Numbered from the stretch's first letter, positions 1 through 8,809 are shown. The stretch is 64,000 nucleotides of DNA from an uncultured Granulosicoccaceae bacterium (GCA_937958675.1 CALGND010000031.1:1-64000), one strand, 5' to 3'. The notes: generated by a model not told the origin, from the sequence alone. A program made the numbers and translations.

Positions 1-123
1 GCTGCGCAGAGTTTCAATCGCTCGCAAAGAGATATCGTCTTTGTTACCGATTGGCGTAGCCACTATGTATAGGGTGTTCTTGTTTAGAGCATTCCCATAC
101 ACCGAATTGTCTGCCTCGGTCAT
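1..123 (-). CDS. rsmI: RsmI, 16S rRNA 2'-O-methyltransferase (5' end only)
   Basis: The first 41 codons of a gene that runs off the left edge. The translation contains LYIVATPIGNKDDISLRAIE, the N-terminal glycine-rich SAM-binding signature of RsmI (YraL), which 2'-O-methylates C1402 of 16S rRNA. The start is the ATG complementary to 121-123. The gene is divergent from lpoA, with yraN after it, which is the conserved rsmI/lpoA/yraN neighbourhood of gammaproteobacteria. The 108 bp between the two divergent starts (124-231) must hold both promoters. Confidence 0.93.
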   Translation of the reverse strand, partial: MTEADNSVYGNALNKNTLYIVATPIGNKDDISLRAIETLRS

Positions 124-231
124 ATGCTACTGAGTCTCATTTTTTTAACGTTTGTTTGACTTTATTTGTTGACGAAAATTGGACTTACATTGTTGAAGCT
201 AACTTGTAACTAACTAACTTGATCTGAACAC

Positions 232-2196
232 ATGATCGCAATCAATCGTTTATCACTAGTTTGTTCCGCTTTGCTTTTGATTGTAGCCCTACAGGGCTGC
301 CAATCTGCCGGGCCAAGATTGCCCGAAGACCCAAGCATAACGAGAATAACAGACCCCACAGCACGACGGCAGCTGCAGCAGGGCAAACCCTTGGCAGCAG
401 CAAATACTTATAGTAGTCGCGCTACTCGCAGCTCTGATATTAATCAGCAACAGGATTACCTGCTAATTGCTGCTGAAATTCTGCTCGACCGAGGCATGCT
501 CGAACCTGGCAGTGAAAAACTACTCGCAGTACCATCTGAACTAGCAACACCAGAGCTACAAAACCGCTACGCCATTTTGCAATCAAAGCAATTGATGCTC
601 AGCGGCAATGCCGAAGGTGCCTTGGATGCACTGCCTGATCCAGAAACCGTCACATCTCCATTGCACCGGGCTCGCTTGTTTGAAACCCGTGCACAAAGTT
701 TTAACATTTTAAAAGACCCTGACAACGAACTGATCGCACGCATTGACCTAGAAGCACAATTAATTAATCAACAGACCATCGATAAAAATCACCAACAGAT
801 TTGGCAGATGCTCAGCATACAGTCAGTGAGCACATTAGGCGGGCTAACCACCAACGTACGTGGTGACACCTACCAAGGCTGGATAGAGTTAGCGTTAGCA
901 AGTGCCGGCAATGCACCCGGTACTAGCTCGGCAAAAGATACCCCACCTCGAGCAGAGCAAATTCGGCAGTGGCAAACGCGCTTCGTGACACACCCTGCCA
1001 ATGCCCGTTTTGTTCCCGCTTTGTTCGATCCCAACAGCAATGGCGATACCGAATTTGTTCTAAACGGTGGGCCCATTAATCAAATTGCCGTACTGCTACC
1101 ATTATCGGCACAAGGCACTGGCACTGCAGCGGCGGCCATTCGCGATGGTTTGGTTTCGGCTTATCAGGCTAATACTAATCAAGCGGTACCTACTCTGCGT
1201 TTTTATGATGTAGGAGCTAATCCTGCCTATGCAAGAACCGCTTATCAACAAGCGGTAAACGATGGCGCTGATGCGGTCATAGGCCCACTGCGCAAGCAGG
1301 CAGTTTCTGCGGTGGCGACCCAACGTTCGCTGTCAGTACCGACTCTAACGCTCAACACCGTAGAGCTCTATTCGCAATCTAGCGCAACTTCTAATTTGTT
1401 GCAGTTTGGCCTAGCACCAGAAGACGAAGCTCGTTCGGCGGCTTCTCGCGCTATAGCTCTGTCGCTCAACACCGCTATTATTTTACAAGCAGATGATTCG
1501 CGCGGTGATCGTGAGGCGCGAGCATTTCAGGAGACCATGTTTGCTTATGGAGGCGATGTCGCCCACATCGCGATCTTGCCAAAAGACCAATACGATTATT
1601 CTGAGCAAATCCGAGATGCCCTACAAATATCGCAAAGCGATCAACGTTTTCGCACCTTATCCCGCAACATTGAAAAAAAGTTGTTTTTTGAACCCAGCAT
1701 TCGTAACGATATCGATGTGGTGTTCCTTGCAATAACATCAGAACAGGCCCGTTCGGTACGCCCACAACTTGATTTTTTCCGTGCCCGACATTTGCCACGC
1801 CTGGCTACAAGCCGAGTTGCTGTACTTGAAGATGATGCGCGTAAAAACAAAGATCTCAACAGCATTTACTACGCCGACACCCCTTGGGCTCTGAACAAAC
1901 AACTCAGTAAGGATCCGCTTAAGAAAACAGTCGAACAAAATTTTCCTCAATCCCAAGGGGTGTACGGCAAGCTTTACGCCTTGGGCATTGACGCCTATCA
2001 AGTATTACTAGACTTAGATACGCTAGCACAAGGCCAACGCCTACCAGGCTACACTGGCGAACTGGAACTCACCAGAGATGGCCGTATTGAGCGACATCTA
2101 GATTGGGCGCAATATCAGGAAGGCATTGCAGTGCCGGTTAAGCGCTTAGAGGCGGAACCTTTACAATCAATACGCAGCAGTAACTCAATTAACTAG
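232..2196 (+). CDS. lpoA: LpoA, outer-membrane lipoprotein activator of penicillin-binding protein 1A
   Basis: LpoA (YraM/LppC) is an outer-membrane lipoprotein that reaches through the periplasm to stimulate PBP1A. The 654-residue protein opens with a lipoprotein signal peptide whose lipobox LQGC places the lipidated Cys at residue 23. A helical TPR-like N-terminal half follows, then a C-terminal half resembling type I periplasmic binding proteins (from NQIAVLLPLSAQGTG near residue 285). Length and order match the family. A short perfect inverted repeat lies just after the stop, and yraN starts 80 bp downstream, as in other gammaproteobacteria. The call rests on domain order, lipobox and synteny; sequence outside the core is divergent. 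Confidence 0.9.
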   Translation: MIAINRLSLVCSALLLIVALQGCQSAGPRLPEDPSITRITDPTARRQLQQGKPLAAANTYSSRATRSSDINQQQDYLLIAAEILLDRGMLEPGSEKLLAVPSELATPELQNRYAILQSKQLMLSGNAEGALDALPDPETVTSPLHRARLFETRAQSFNILKDPDNELIARIDLEAQLINQQTIDKNHQQIWQMLSIQSVSTLGGLTTNVRGDTYQGWIELALASAGNAPGTSSAKDTPPRAEQIRQWQTRFVTHPANARFVPALFDPNSNGDTEFVLNGGPINQIAVLLPLSAQGTGTAAAAIRDGLVSAYQANTNQAVPTLRFYDVGANPAYARTAYQQAVNDGADAVIGPLRKQAVSAVATQRSLSVPTLTLNTVELYSQSSATSNLLQFGLAPEDEARSAASRAIALSLNTAIILQADDSRGDREARAFQETMFAYGGDVAHIAILPKDQYDYSEQIRDALQISQSDQRFRTLSRNIEKKLFFEPSIRNDIDVVFLAITSEQARSVRPQLDFFRARHLPRLATSRVAVLEDDARKNKDLNSIYYADTPWALNKQLSKDPLKKTVEQNFPQSQGVYGKLYALGIDAYQVLLDLDTLAQGQRLPGYTGELELTRDGRIERHLDWAQYQEGIAVPVKRLEAEPLQSIRSSNSIN

Positions 2197-2222
2197 TGTG
2201 GACTGAACTAGCATAAAACAAC

Positions 2223-2243
2223 GATAGCGTACCCAACGCTATC
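2223..2243. other. Short hairpin between lpoA and yraN
   Basis: GATAGCG and CGCTATC form a perfect 7-bp stem around a 7-nt loop. There is no U-tract, so it is more likely a processing or stability hairpin than an intrinsic terminator. Confidence 0.35.
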
Positions 2244-2276
2244 AAGCTGACCACTAACACCGGACAAGGAGGTCCT

Positions 2277-2702
2277 TTGAATACAATAGCAATCGGTCAA
2301 ACCGCCGAACAGCTCGCCTGCCGATATTTACTGACACAAGGCTTACGTCACATCGGCCAAAACTTTAATCGACGCATCGGCGAAATCGATTTGATCATGT
2401 TTGACGACAAAGCCGACAGCTGGGTGCTTGTTGAAGTGCGATACCGAAAAAACAGCCGTTACGGAAATCCCGTTGTTAGTGTCGACAGTAATAAACAAAG
2501 GAAACTCAAAGTAGCGGCGCGCGCTTTCTTACAACAACATGCACATCCGCAACAATCCGCTCGTATCGATGTCATAGCTCTGTCGCCGCTGGATCCAGAC
2601 GCAAATGACGAGATGGAACGAGGATTGGCGCTCTATGGCCGGGTATCTACTGAGTTTGAGGATCACGCGCTTGATTGGTTTATCAATGCGATCGACGGGT
2701 AG
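2277..2702 (+). CDS. yraN: YraN family (UPF0102) predicted endonuclease-fold protein
   Basis: A 141-residue protein of the UPF0102/YraN family, which has a restriction-endonuclease-like fold and no settled function. The family hallmarks are visible: an N-terminal G..AE..A..YL helix, NFNRRIGEIDLIM near residues 30-42, and WVLVEVRYRKNSRYG near 56-70, giving the E...D...ExR layout of the nuclease core. The start is TTG at 2277, chosen because AAGGAGG sits just upstream and the reading begins directly with the conserved helix. It follows lpoA in the usual order. Confidence 0.88.
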   Translation: MNTIAIGQTAEQLACRYLLTQGLRHIGQNFNRRIGEIDLIMFDDKADSWVLVEVRYRKNSRYGNPVVSVDSNKQRKLKVAARAFLQQHAHPQQSARIDVIALSPLDPDANDEMERGLALYGRVSTEFEDHALDWFINAIDG

Positions 2703-3031
2703 ATTAATGGCCACACCTTCCTTGTTGGCAACACACGGCCAGGCTACAACTAGAGCAATAAAATGTGTGTGAGTCGACGGAATATCAGACATAAGTATCT
2801 CGCAAGGAGCGTGTAATTAGGTATTATTTGACAGAAATCAGTCTTCCTCAGCGGATCCAGCCAGCGGGAGGCGACGTACAAACAATACAAGTCGCGTGAT
2901 GCGACCTAAAAATCAGAGTTTTAGCTTTCAGGAGGCACTGTAAAGAATTCGCCAACAGATAGGATTATTGATCAAGCACATTGATCTAGCCTCATCTAAG
3001 CAGCAAAGGTGAACAAGCAAGCGAAAATAAT
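2703..3031. other. Intergenic region upstream of the caspase-like gene
   Basis: About 330 bp with no convincing gene on either strand. The only local structure I see is a small hairpin, GTCGC-GTGAT-GCGAC, at 2891-2905. diaA, which often follows yraN, is not present. The promoter of the gene at 3032 should lie here, but I cannot point to clear -35/-10 boxes. Confidence 0.5.
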
Positions 3032-5278
3032 ATGGGACGTTTCAACATAATAATCAGGAGTCTGTTGATGCTGAGCATGTTGCTCACATTCAACACTTTA
3101 CAGGCGGAGGAAAAACGTCTGGCACTGGTTATTGGCAACGGCGACTACGAAGAAACGCCCCTGAAAAATCCAACCAATGACGCCAACGACATGGCAGAAG
3201 TACTGGAAAGCTTGGGTTTCGAGGTGATTCTGCGCAACAACGCAACTCGACGTGAGATGGCACGCGCTATTCGTGATTTTGGCCGACAGCTCAAAGAACA
3301 ACGTGGCGTAGGACTTTTCTACTATGCAGGCCACGGTTTGCAGATCGCCGACAGCAACTACCTTATTCCCATCGGCACACCGATGGAGGCGGAAGACGAA
3401 ATCCCGTATGAATCTATCGATGTGGGCAGTGTCTTGGCAAAAATGGAATCTGCTGGCAATGCACTAAATTTGATGATTCTGGATGCGTGCCGAAACAACC
3501 CGTTTCCCAGCCAATTTCGCAGCACCACCCGAGGCCTAGCTCGTGTCGAGGCACCCATCGGATCGTTAGTTGTGTACTCAACAGCGCCCGGCGAAGTGGC
3601 GGCTGATGGTGATGGTCGAAACGGCGTGTTCACGGGCCAATTGCTCAAGCAACTCAAAACACCCGGCTTGAGCCTTACCCAAACCATACGACGCACACGG
3701 GCAGCGGTTGTTTCTCAAACCAGTGGTAGGCAAGTTCCTTGGGCAAGCAGCTCTATGCTGAAGGACTACTATTTCTCCCCCGAAGTAGAAGCCGAAGGCG
3801 AAACCATTACTGCCACACCGGACGCGACAAAATTTGAACTCAATTTTTGGAAAATTGTAAAAGAAGGCAATACAAAACAAGATTTTGAAGCCTACCTTGA
3901 TCGCTACCCTGGCGGGCTGTTTTCAGATCTAGCCAGATTCAATATCTCCAAGTTTGATCTGGCAGATAAAGTTGCTGAGGAAGCAGAACAACTCGCCGCT
4001 GACAAGGCTACACAAGCAGCAGAACAACTCGCCGCTGATAAGGCTACACAAGCAGCAGAACAACTCGCCGCTGATAAGGCCGCACAAGCAGCAGAACAAC
4101 TCGCCGCTGATAAGGCTGCACAAGAAGCGGCACAACTGGCTTCACTTTCTACTAACGACACTGACAAAGCCTTCGTTGAAATTAAACCTAACTCTAGTCA
4201 GCTTACCGTTTCGGTAACCCCTAAGAATGCGCGTATTCGTATTATGAATATTGTCGAGAAATACACACCAGGCATGACACTGGACCGTTCGCGCTCTTAT
4301 GATGTTTATGTAACCAGCCCGGGCTATGACTCATATCGCGACAACATCACTCTCGACCAAGACCAACAAACGCTGGCCATTATTTTAAATAAACGCGATT
4401 CGTCCACACCTATCGCTGCGCCAGTGGCAGCTGTGCCAGCCACCGTAACAGTAGCTGGTGGCTCGTTCAATATGGGTTGCTCTAAAGGCGATACATTGTG
4501 CAAGAGCTATGAGAAGCCTTCTCACTCTGTCACGGTAGGCTCCTTTGCAATGACGAAAACCGAAATTACGGTTAGTCAGTTTTCTGCATTTGTTGATGCC
4601 ACAGCTTATGTTACAGACGCTGAAAAAAATGCGGGCGGCAATAAAGGCTGTTTTGTTTGGTCAAACTCCGGCGGTATTAGCCGCTCAACAGCACGGTGGG
4701 ACTGGAAAGCGAATACAAGCTGGCGAAACCCTGGTTACAAACAAAAAGGTGATTTCCCTGTGACCTGCGTTAGCTGGAGCGATGCGGTAGCGTACGCGGA
4801 CTGGCTCAGTGAAAAGACAAACAAACGCTTTTCGCTACCGACAGAAGCCCAGTGGGAATTCGCAGCCCGTGCTGGCAGTACGGACCGTTACCTTACAAGT
4901 AATAAATCTTCCAGCCTATGCAATCATGCCAATGTCGCTGATCGCAGCCCCTCACCCTCAGGCTCGAAATGGACTAAACGCGTTGCGTGCACAGACAACT
5001 ATTGGTTTAGCGCACCGGTGTCATCGTTCGAGCCCAATGGAGCAGGCCTGTATGACATGCAAGGCAACGTTTGGGAATGGGTTGACGATGTGTGGGCATC
5101 ATCATTTAAGAACACGCCGAGCAACGGCCAAGCAAACAAGGATGGTGATAGTAAATCACGCGTTCTTCGTGGCGGCGCTTGGGATGGCGATGCAAATCTC
5201 GTTAGAATCAGCAACCGCAGCAAAGCAACGATCAACAATCGCGCAGCAATGACTGGTTTTAGACTGGTAGTTCGCTAG
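3032..5278 (+). CDS. Secreted caspase-like (C14) protease fused to a formylglycine-enzyme-fold (C-type lectin) domain
   Basis: A 748-residue modular exported protein. Residues 1-25 are a signal peptide ending LQA. A caspase/metacaspase domain follows, with the catalytic dyad intact: His101 in YYAGHGLQ and Cys153 in DACRNNP. Residues about 318-365 are four 12-residue AEQLAADKATQ-type repeats, probably a helical stalk. A PEGA-like beta domain (about 395-450) follows. Residues about 472-748 are an FGE-sulfatase/SUMF1-type domain starting VAGGSFNMGC and ending RVLRGGAWDG...GFRLVVR. Where catalytic formylglycine-generating enzymes carry cysteines near the C-terminus, this protein has Val/Ser, so formylglycine chemistry is unlikely and the fold may be a binding module. 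The caspase substrate is unknown. The next gene is convergent and ends 6 bp away. Confidence 0.85.
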   Translation: MGRFNIIIRSLLMLSMLLTFNTLQAEEKRLALVIGNGDYEETPLKNPTNDANDMAEVLESLGFEVILRNNATRREMARAIRDFGRQLKEQRGVGLFYYAGHGLQIADSNYLIPIGTPMEAEDEIPYESIDVGSVLAKMESAGNALNLMILDACRNNPFPSQFRSTTRGLARVEAPIGSLVVYSTAPGEVAADGDGRNGVFTGQLLKQLKTPGLSLTQTIRRTRAAVVSQTSGRQVPWASSSMLKDYYFSPEVEAEGETITATPDATKFELNFWKIVKEGNTKQDFEAYLDRYPGGLFSDLARFNISKFDLADKVAEEAEQLAADKATQAAEQLAADKATQAAEQLAADKAAQAAEQLAADKAAQEAAQLASLSTNDTDKAFVEIKPNSSQLTVSVTPKNARIRIMNIVEKYTPGMTLDRSRSYDVYVTSPGYDSYRDNITLDQDQQTLAIILNKRDSSTPIAAPVAAVPATVTVAGGSFNMGCSKGDTLCKSYEKPSHSVTVGSFAMTKTEITVSQFSAFVDATAYVTDAEKNAGGNKGCFVWSNSGGISRSTARWDWKANTSWRNPGYKQKGDFPVTCVSWSDAVAYADWLSEKTNKRFSLPTEAQWEFAARAGSTDRYLTSNKSSSLCNHANVADRSPSPSGSKWTKRVACTDNYWFSAPVSSFEPNGAGLYDMQGNVWEWVDDVWASSFKNTPSNGQANKDGDSKSRVLRGGAWDGDANLVRISNRSKATINNRAAMTGFRLVVR
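3983..4126 (+). repeat. Four tandem 36-bp repeats inside the caspase-FGE gene
   Basis: Four in-frame copies of a 36-bp unit, each encoding a variant of AEQLAADKATQA. Copies differ at only a few bases (GAC/GAT, ACA/GCA), which suggests recent or ongoing unit expansion. The Ala/Gln/Lys/Glu composition predicts a continuous helix or coiled coil. Confidence 0.9.
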
Positions 5279-5283
5279 GTTTA

Positions 5284-5931
5284 CTACCAGGTGTAGCGAA
5301 GCCCGATACCAAGAAGGTTATCTTGTCGATCATCATCCGCACCGATGTCGTTGAGCGCTAATGCTATATCGATTGCGGGCAAAACCCGATACACGAATCT
5401 AACACTGCCAACAGCGGAGGTGTCTTCTTCCGATCGCACCACATTGATTCCAACCTCGCCTTCAAGCTTATCCACTATCGAACGGCGAATTCCGACATAA
5501 AGTTGCTGGATAGGATCTTCAGTTTTCACAGAAACCGAACGATCAGCGTTCTCCGCTCTGAGGTTTGCCCTAACTTGTCCGAGACTCAAACCCACAACCC
5601 AGTCCGAGTTTTCAATGAACGTAAATGGACGGTGATAAACAAGACCCGCCGATATCTGCTCCACTTCGATTTCGACATCGGTTCCCAAGAAAGGTACAAC
5701 ACCGCTTTGCGAGAAATACTCGCCAGAGATTGAAATTGAATCTGTAATAGCAACTAAGATATTTGCCCGTAACGGCACACCATCTGTATCCAAATTAGTC
5801 AGCCACTGCGCTTCCACATAGCTGTAGCTGCGAGTGGTAGATCCTGTAGACCCGAATAGATCCTGAGCATGAAGGTTTGCGCTGCCCACTAGCGACAAAA
5901 TGGACAATATGAGAAGTGTAAATCGCGGCAT
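5284..5931 (-). CDS. Predicted small outer-membrane beta-barrel protein
   Basis: A 215-residue exported protein with a signal peptide (residues 1-22, ending NLHA) and alternating hydrophobic/polar strands throughout, such as SISISGEYFSQSG and GVRFVYRV-like stretches. It finishes GLRYTW, the terminal aromatic residue typical of outer-membrane barrels recognised by the Bam complex. The size suits an eight-stranded barrel of the OmpW/OmpX class, but I do not recognise a named family. It is convergent with the caspase-FGE gene. No partner gene suggests a substrate. Confidence 0.6.
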   Translation of the reverse strand: MPRFTLLILSILSLVGSANLHAQDLFGSTGSTTRSYSYVEAQWLTNLDTDGVPLRANILVAITDSISISGEYFSQSGVVPFLGTDVEIEVEQISAGLVYHRPFTFIENSDWVVGLSLGQVRANLRAENADRSVSVKTEDPIQQLYVGIRRSIVDKLEGEVGINVVRSEEDTSAVGSVRFVYRVLPAIDIALALNDIGADDDRQDNLLGIGLRYTW

Positions 5932-6031
5932 GGCTCATCCCTTTTTTCTGTGAATATTTGAAATCCGACAACGGACATCTTACACCAAAGGCCTATTTTC
6001 GCTCTTCACCCAGGTAGACACATTGGAAAAC

Positions 6032-6173
6032 GTAGCCGAGCCCAAAGCAGCGGCTGGTAGCCAATACAACAAGGAGTCCACCCTGGCACGCTACTCGGCG
6101 CCTCATAGCGTCACCGCGGGCTACTAAAACCGGCAGATGACTTGGCGAAATAGGCTCGCACATGAGGCTCGGC
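6032..6173. ncRNA. Possible structured RNA in the gap between the beta-barrel gene and sspB
   Basis: The 300-bp gap at 5932-6235 has no gene but is more G+C-rich and more self-complementary than other spacers here. GCCGAGCC (6035-6042) pairs with GGCTCGGC (6166-6173), closing a 139-nt region. Inside, GTAGCC (6057-6062) pairs with GGCTAC (6119-6124). GCCTCAT (6100-6106) can pair with ATGAGGC (6162-6168) as a competing fold. I compared it by eye with 6S RNA, RNase P RNA, tmRNA and SRP RNA and saw no match. Strand is undecided. Confidence 0.25.
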
Positions 6174-6235
6174 AAGAGCTCGACCTAAGATTCAATATGG
6201 GCAGCGCAGCTGGGGCAGTACAGGCGTGAAAAAAT

Positions 6236-6634
6236 TTACTTAACGATCTTAAGATTAGGTCGTTTGATTTCGTTGGCGCTAGGCTTTTTCTTTTTCTTGT
6301 CGGTGCCTGGCTCTGGGGGAATATCGTCATGTTTGCCAAACACCATTCCTTGACCATTTTCGCGAGCGTAGATTGCGTTGACACTGGCGACTGGCACACT
6401 GACATCCATAGCGTTACCGCTAAAACGCGCATTAAATATTATGGCGTCATTGCCCAACACTAAACTGTGTGTGGCTTCAGGGCTTACATTAAGTATGATT
6501 TTGCCATCATCAACGAAGGCTTGCGGGATAATGACGTTTTCTTGAGTCGCGTCCACGAGCAAATACGGGGTTAGTTGATTATCAACTATCCACTCATATA
6601 GCGCACGTATAAGATAAGGCCTGCTCGGGGTCAT
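6236..6634 (-). CDS. sspB: SspB, ClpXP protease specificity-enhancing adaptor
   Basis: SspB binds ssrA-tagged proteins and delivers them to ClpXP. The 132-residue protein starts with the family signature RPYLIRALYEWIVDN and has the core LLVDA...VPQAFV..GKIILN. A charged, disordered linker (TDKKKKKPSAN) follows, and it ends with the short hydrophobic/basic tail RPNLKIVK, the XB motif that docks ClpX. It sits downstream of petC as in many gammaproteobacteria, but sspA, normally between petC and sspB, is missing: only 181 non-coding bp separate them. Confidence 0.93.
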   Translation of the reverse strand: MTPSRPYLIRALYEWIVDNQLTPYLLVDATQENVIIPQAFVDDGKIILNVSPEATHSLVLGNDAIIFNARFSGNAMDVSVPVASVNAIYARENGQGMVFGKHDDIPPEPGTDKKKKKPSANEIKRPNLKIVK

Positions 6635-6764
6635 TTAGGTATCGCAAACTGGTATAGCAAAATCGGTATAGCAAACGGTACAACAATCGGAGTTCTTCCT
6701 CGAACACCGCCACCTTGCCATATTGGCGCAATAGCTTCAACCGCCATCTGAGCCCCTCTTACGA

Positions 6765-6803
6765 CGATTATGCCCGGACTCCTATAGAAGCCGGGCATAA
6801 TCG
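6765..6803 (-). terminator. Strong stem-loop after petC
   Basis: CGATTATGCCCGG (6765-6777) and CCGGGCATAATCG (6791-6803) are a perfect 13-bp inverted repeat with a 13-nt loop, starting 13 bp past the petC stop. No U-run follows, so it may be a 3'-end stabilising or attenuating hairpin between petC and sspB rather than a full intrinsic terminator. Nearby, at about 6650-6680, GGTATAGCAAA is directly repeated. Confidence 0.5.
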
Positions 6804-6815
6804 CGTAATACGCCG

Positions 6816-7589
6816 CTAGACGACGTCTTTCCAGTATTCCTTTTTGAGGAGGTACACTAAGCCTAGCAGTATCAATAGGAACAGCATCACCATCATGCCG
6901 ATACGATGGCGAGTTTGCTTGATTGGGTCAGCCATATAAGACATAAAATTGACAAGATCGGCAACCATATCGTCGTATTCGTCTTCACTCATGGTTCCCT
7001 CGCTTACGCGAGTAAGACCAACAAGCTTGTCATGCCCATCTACCTCTTCATACTCGGCTTTCATCATTCCCTGCTGCTCCCACAACACGTGCGGCATAGC
7101 AGCACCTGGATAGACAGTGTTGTTGACGCCTAAACCAGGGCGGCTGGGATCAATATAAAAACCTTTGAGATAACTGTAAATCCAGTCAACACCACGCGAA
7201 CGAGCCGTAAGCGCAAGGTTTGGAGGAGCAACGCCAAAGGCTTGCTTACCATATGATTCAGACATACTACTTTCCATCAAGGAACCCACCTTGCTTCGTT
7301 CACCCGCATCATCAGTGGTGAAAATCAGATTGTTGTATACGTCTTCTTCGGAAAGATTTAAATCTGCTGCAACACGACTGTATCGAGCGTAGTCGGCGGT
7401 ATGGCAACCCATGCAATAGTTGACAAAGGTTTGGGCGCCTCGTTGCAACGATTTTTGGTTACCAGTATCAATAATAGGTGATTCCAGCTCAACGCTACTA
7501 CCTGCTGCTGCCACATGCAACGGAAGCAATAGTGTTGCAGCCACAACCAACCCTTTCAGTGTGCTCTTAGCATTAATCATTGTGTGCAT
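6816..7589 (-). CDS. petC: Cytochrome c1 subunit of the bc1 complex
   Basis: Cytochrome c1 passes electrons from the Rieske protein to soluble or membrane cytochrome c. The 257-residue protein has a cleavable signal (ending HVAAA), the haem c motif CMGCH at residues 59-63, and a C-terminal membrane anchor (MMVMLFLLILLGLVYLL, then KKEYWKDVV). The distal Met ligand probably lies in the GAAMPHVLW stretch. The start codon overlaps the petB stop as TAATG, so translation is coupled. Met4 is a possible alternative start. It is the last gene of petABC. Confidence 0.95.
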   Translation of the reverse strand: MHTMINAKSTLKGLVVAATLLLPLHVAAAGSSVELESPIIDTGNQKSLQRGAQTFVNYCMGCHTADYARYSRVAADLNLSEEDVYNNLIFTTDDAGERSKVGSLMESSMSESYGKQAFGVAPPNLALTARSRGVDWIYSYLKGFYIDPSRPGLGVNNTVYPGAAMPHVLWEQQGMMKAEYEEVDGHDKLVGLTRVSEGTMSEDEYDDMVADLVNFMSYMADPIKQTRHRIGMMVMLFLLILLGLVYLLKKEYWKDVV

Positions 7590-8809
7590 TATGTGACCCT
7601 CTCAGGCAATGGCTTGGTTTTCTCGTTTCGACTCACTAGAAACAAACCAAGAAAAAAGCCAAAATAAATCAAAGCACATATGCGCGAGATTAATGTGCCC
7701 GCAGGCGTTGGCGACTGCATGCCGAAGTAGCCCAACACGATAAACGCAATAACAAAAGAGAACAGCAAAACCTTATAGGCAGTTGAACGATAACGTATTG
7801 ATCTGACAGGGCCACGATCAATCCATGGAAGGAAGAACAACACGACGATCGCCGCGCCCATGGCCATAACGCCCATCAACTTATCCGGCACTGCGCGCAA
7901 GATCGCGTAGAACGGTGTGAAATACCAAACCGGTGCAATATGATCAGGCGTTTTGAGTGGGTCCGCAGGAACAAAGTTGGCATGTTCCAAAAAGTAGCCG
8001 CCCATTTCAGGTGCGAAAAACACGATTGCAAAAAACACGATAAGAAACACCACCAAACCGAATAGATCTTTCACGGTGTAGTAAGGGTGAAACGGAATGC
8101 CATCCTTAGGGATGCCATCAGCGTTTTTATTTTTCTTTATTTCGATACCATCTGGGTTATTTGAACCCACTTCGTGAAGCGCTAAAATATGCGCAGCCAC
8201 CAAGAAGATCAGCACTAATGGCACAGCGATAACGTGCAGAGCAAAGAATCGGTTAAGCGTCGCATCAGAGACGATGTAATCGCCTTTTAACCATAAGGTG
8301 ACAGCATCACCAATACCAAATGGGATAGCACCAAACAAGGAGATAATAACTTGCGCGCCCCAATAGCTCATTTGTCCCCAAGGCAGCAAGTAACCCATAA
8401 ATGCCTCAGCCATTAGGGCAACATAAATAAGCATGCCGAATACCCATAACAGCTCACGTGGCTTTTTGTACGAGCCGTACATAATGCCGCGAAACATATG
8501 TAAATAGACAACAACAAAAAACATCGAGGCACCCGTGGAGTGCATGTAACGAATCAACCAGCCGAAATTAACATCACGCATGATGTACTCAACCGATTTG
8601 AACGCAAGCTCGCCATCGGGCTTGTAGTTCATGGTCAGGAAAATACCGGTGATAAATTGAAGTGCCAACACCACCATCGCCAAACCGCCGAAGTAGTACC
8701 AGAAATTGAAGTTTTTGGGCGCGTAATACTTAGTTACGTGCTCCTCCATCATTTTGGTGAGCGGAAACCGCTCATCGATCCAACCCATCAAACCTGTTGT
8801 TTTACTCAT
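7589..8809 (-). CDS. petB: Cytochrome b subunit of the bc1 complex
   Basis: The quinol-oxidising integral membrane subunit of ubiquinol-cytochrome c reductase. The 406-residue sequence has eight predicted membrane helices and the landmarks LLPWGQMSYWGAQV, YMHSTGAS and LNRFFALHVIAVPL (b-haem histidines in helices B and D). The Qo-site PEWY-type motif is replaced by PVWYF in HIAPVWYFTPFYAILRAVPD, a variant seen in many proteobacteria. It overlaps petA by ATGA at its start and petC at its end. Confidence 0.96.
   Translation of the reverse strand: MSKTTGLMGWIDERFPLTKMMEEHVTKYYAPKNFNFWYYFGGLAMVVLALQFITGIFLTMNYKPDGELAFKSVEYIMRDVNFGWLIRYMHSTGASMFFVVVYLHMFRGIMYGSYKKPRELLWVFGMLIYVALMAEAFMGYLLPWGQMSYWGAQVIISLFGAIPFGIGDAVTLWLKGDYIVSDATLNRFFALHVIAVPLVLIFLVAAHILALHEVGSNNPDGIEIKKNKNADGIPKDGIPFHPYYTVKDLFGLVVFLIVFFAIVFFAPEMGGYFLEHANFVPADPLKTPDHIAPVWYFTPFYAILRAVPDKLMGVMAMGAAIVVLFFLPWIDRGPVRSIRYRSTAYKVLLFSFVIAFIVLGYFGMQSPTPAGTLISRICALIYFGFFLGLFLVSRNEKTKPLPERVT

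Noticed and set aside
3904-4217. Frames on both strands through the 36-bp repeats
   Set aside because: Periodic Ala/Ser/Cys-rich or Asn/Gln-rich shadow translations produced by the repeat in the caspase-FGE gene.
5155-5278. Active diversity-generating retroelement
   Set aside because: No reverse transcriptase or second copy of the segment is visible in the window; retained only as a question about the FGE-type domain.
6000-6235. 6S RNA, RNase P RNA, tmRNA or SRP RNA gene
   Set aside because: None of the conserved core sequences I know for these RNAs is present on either strand; kept only as a possible unknown structured RNA.
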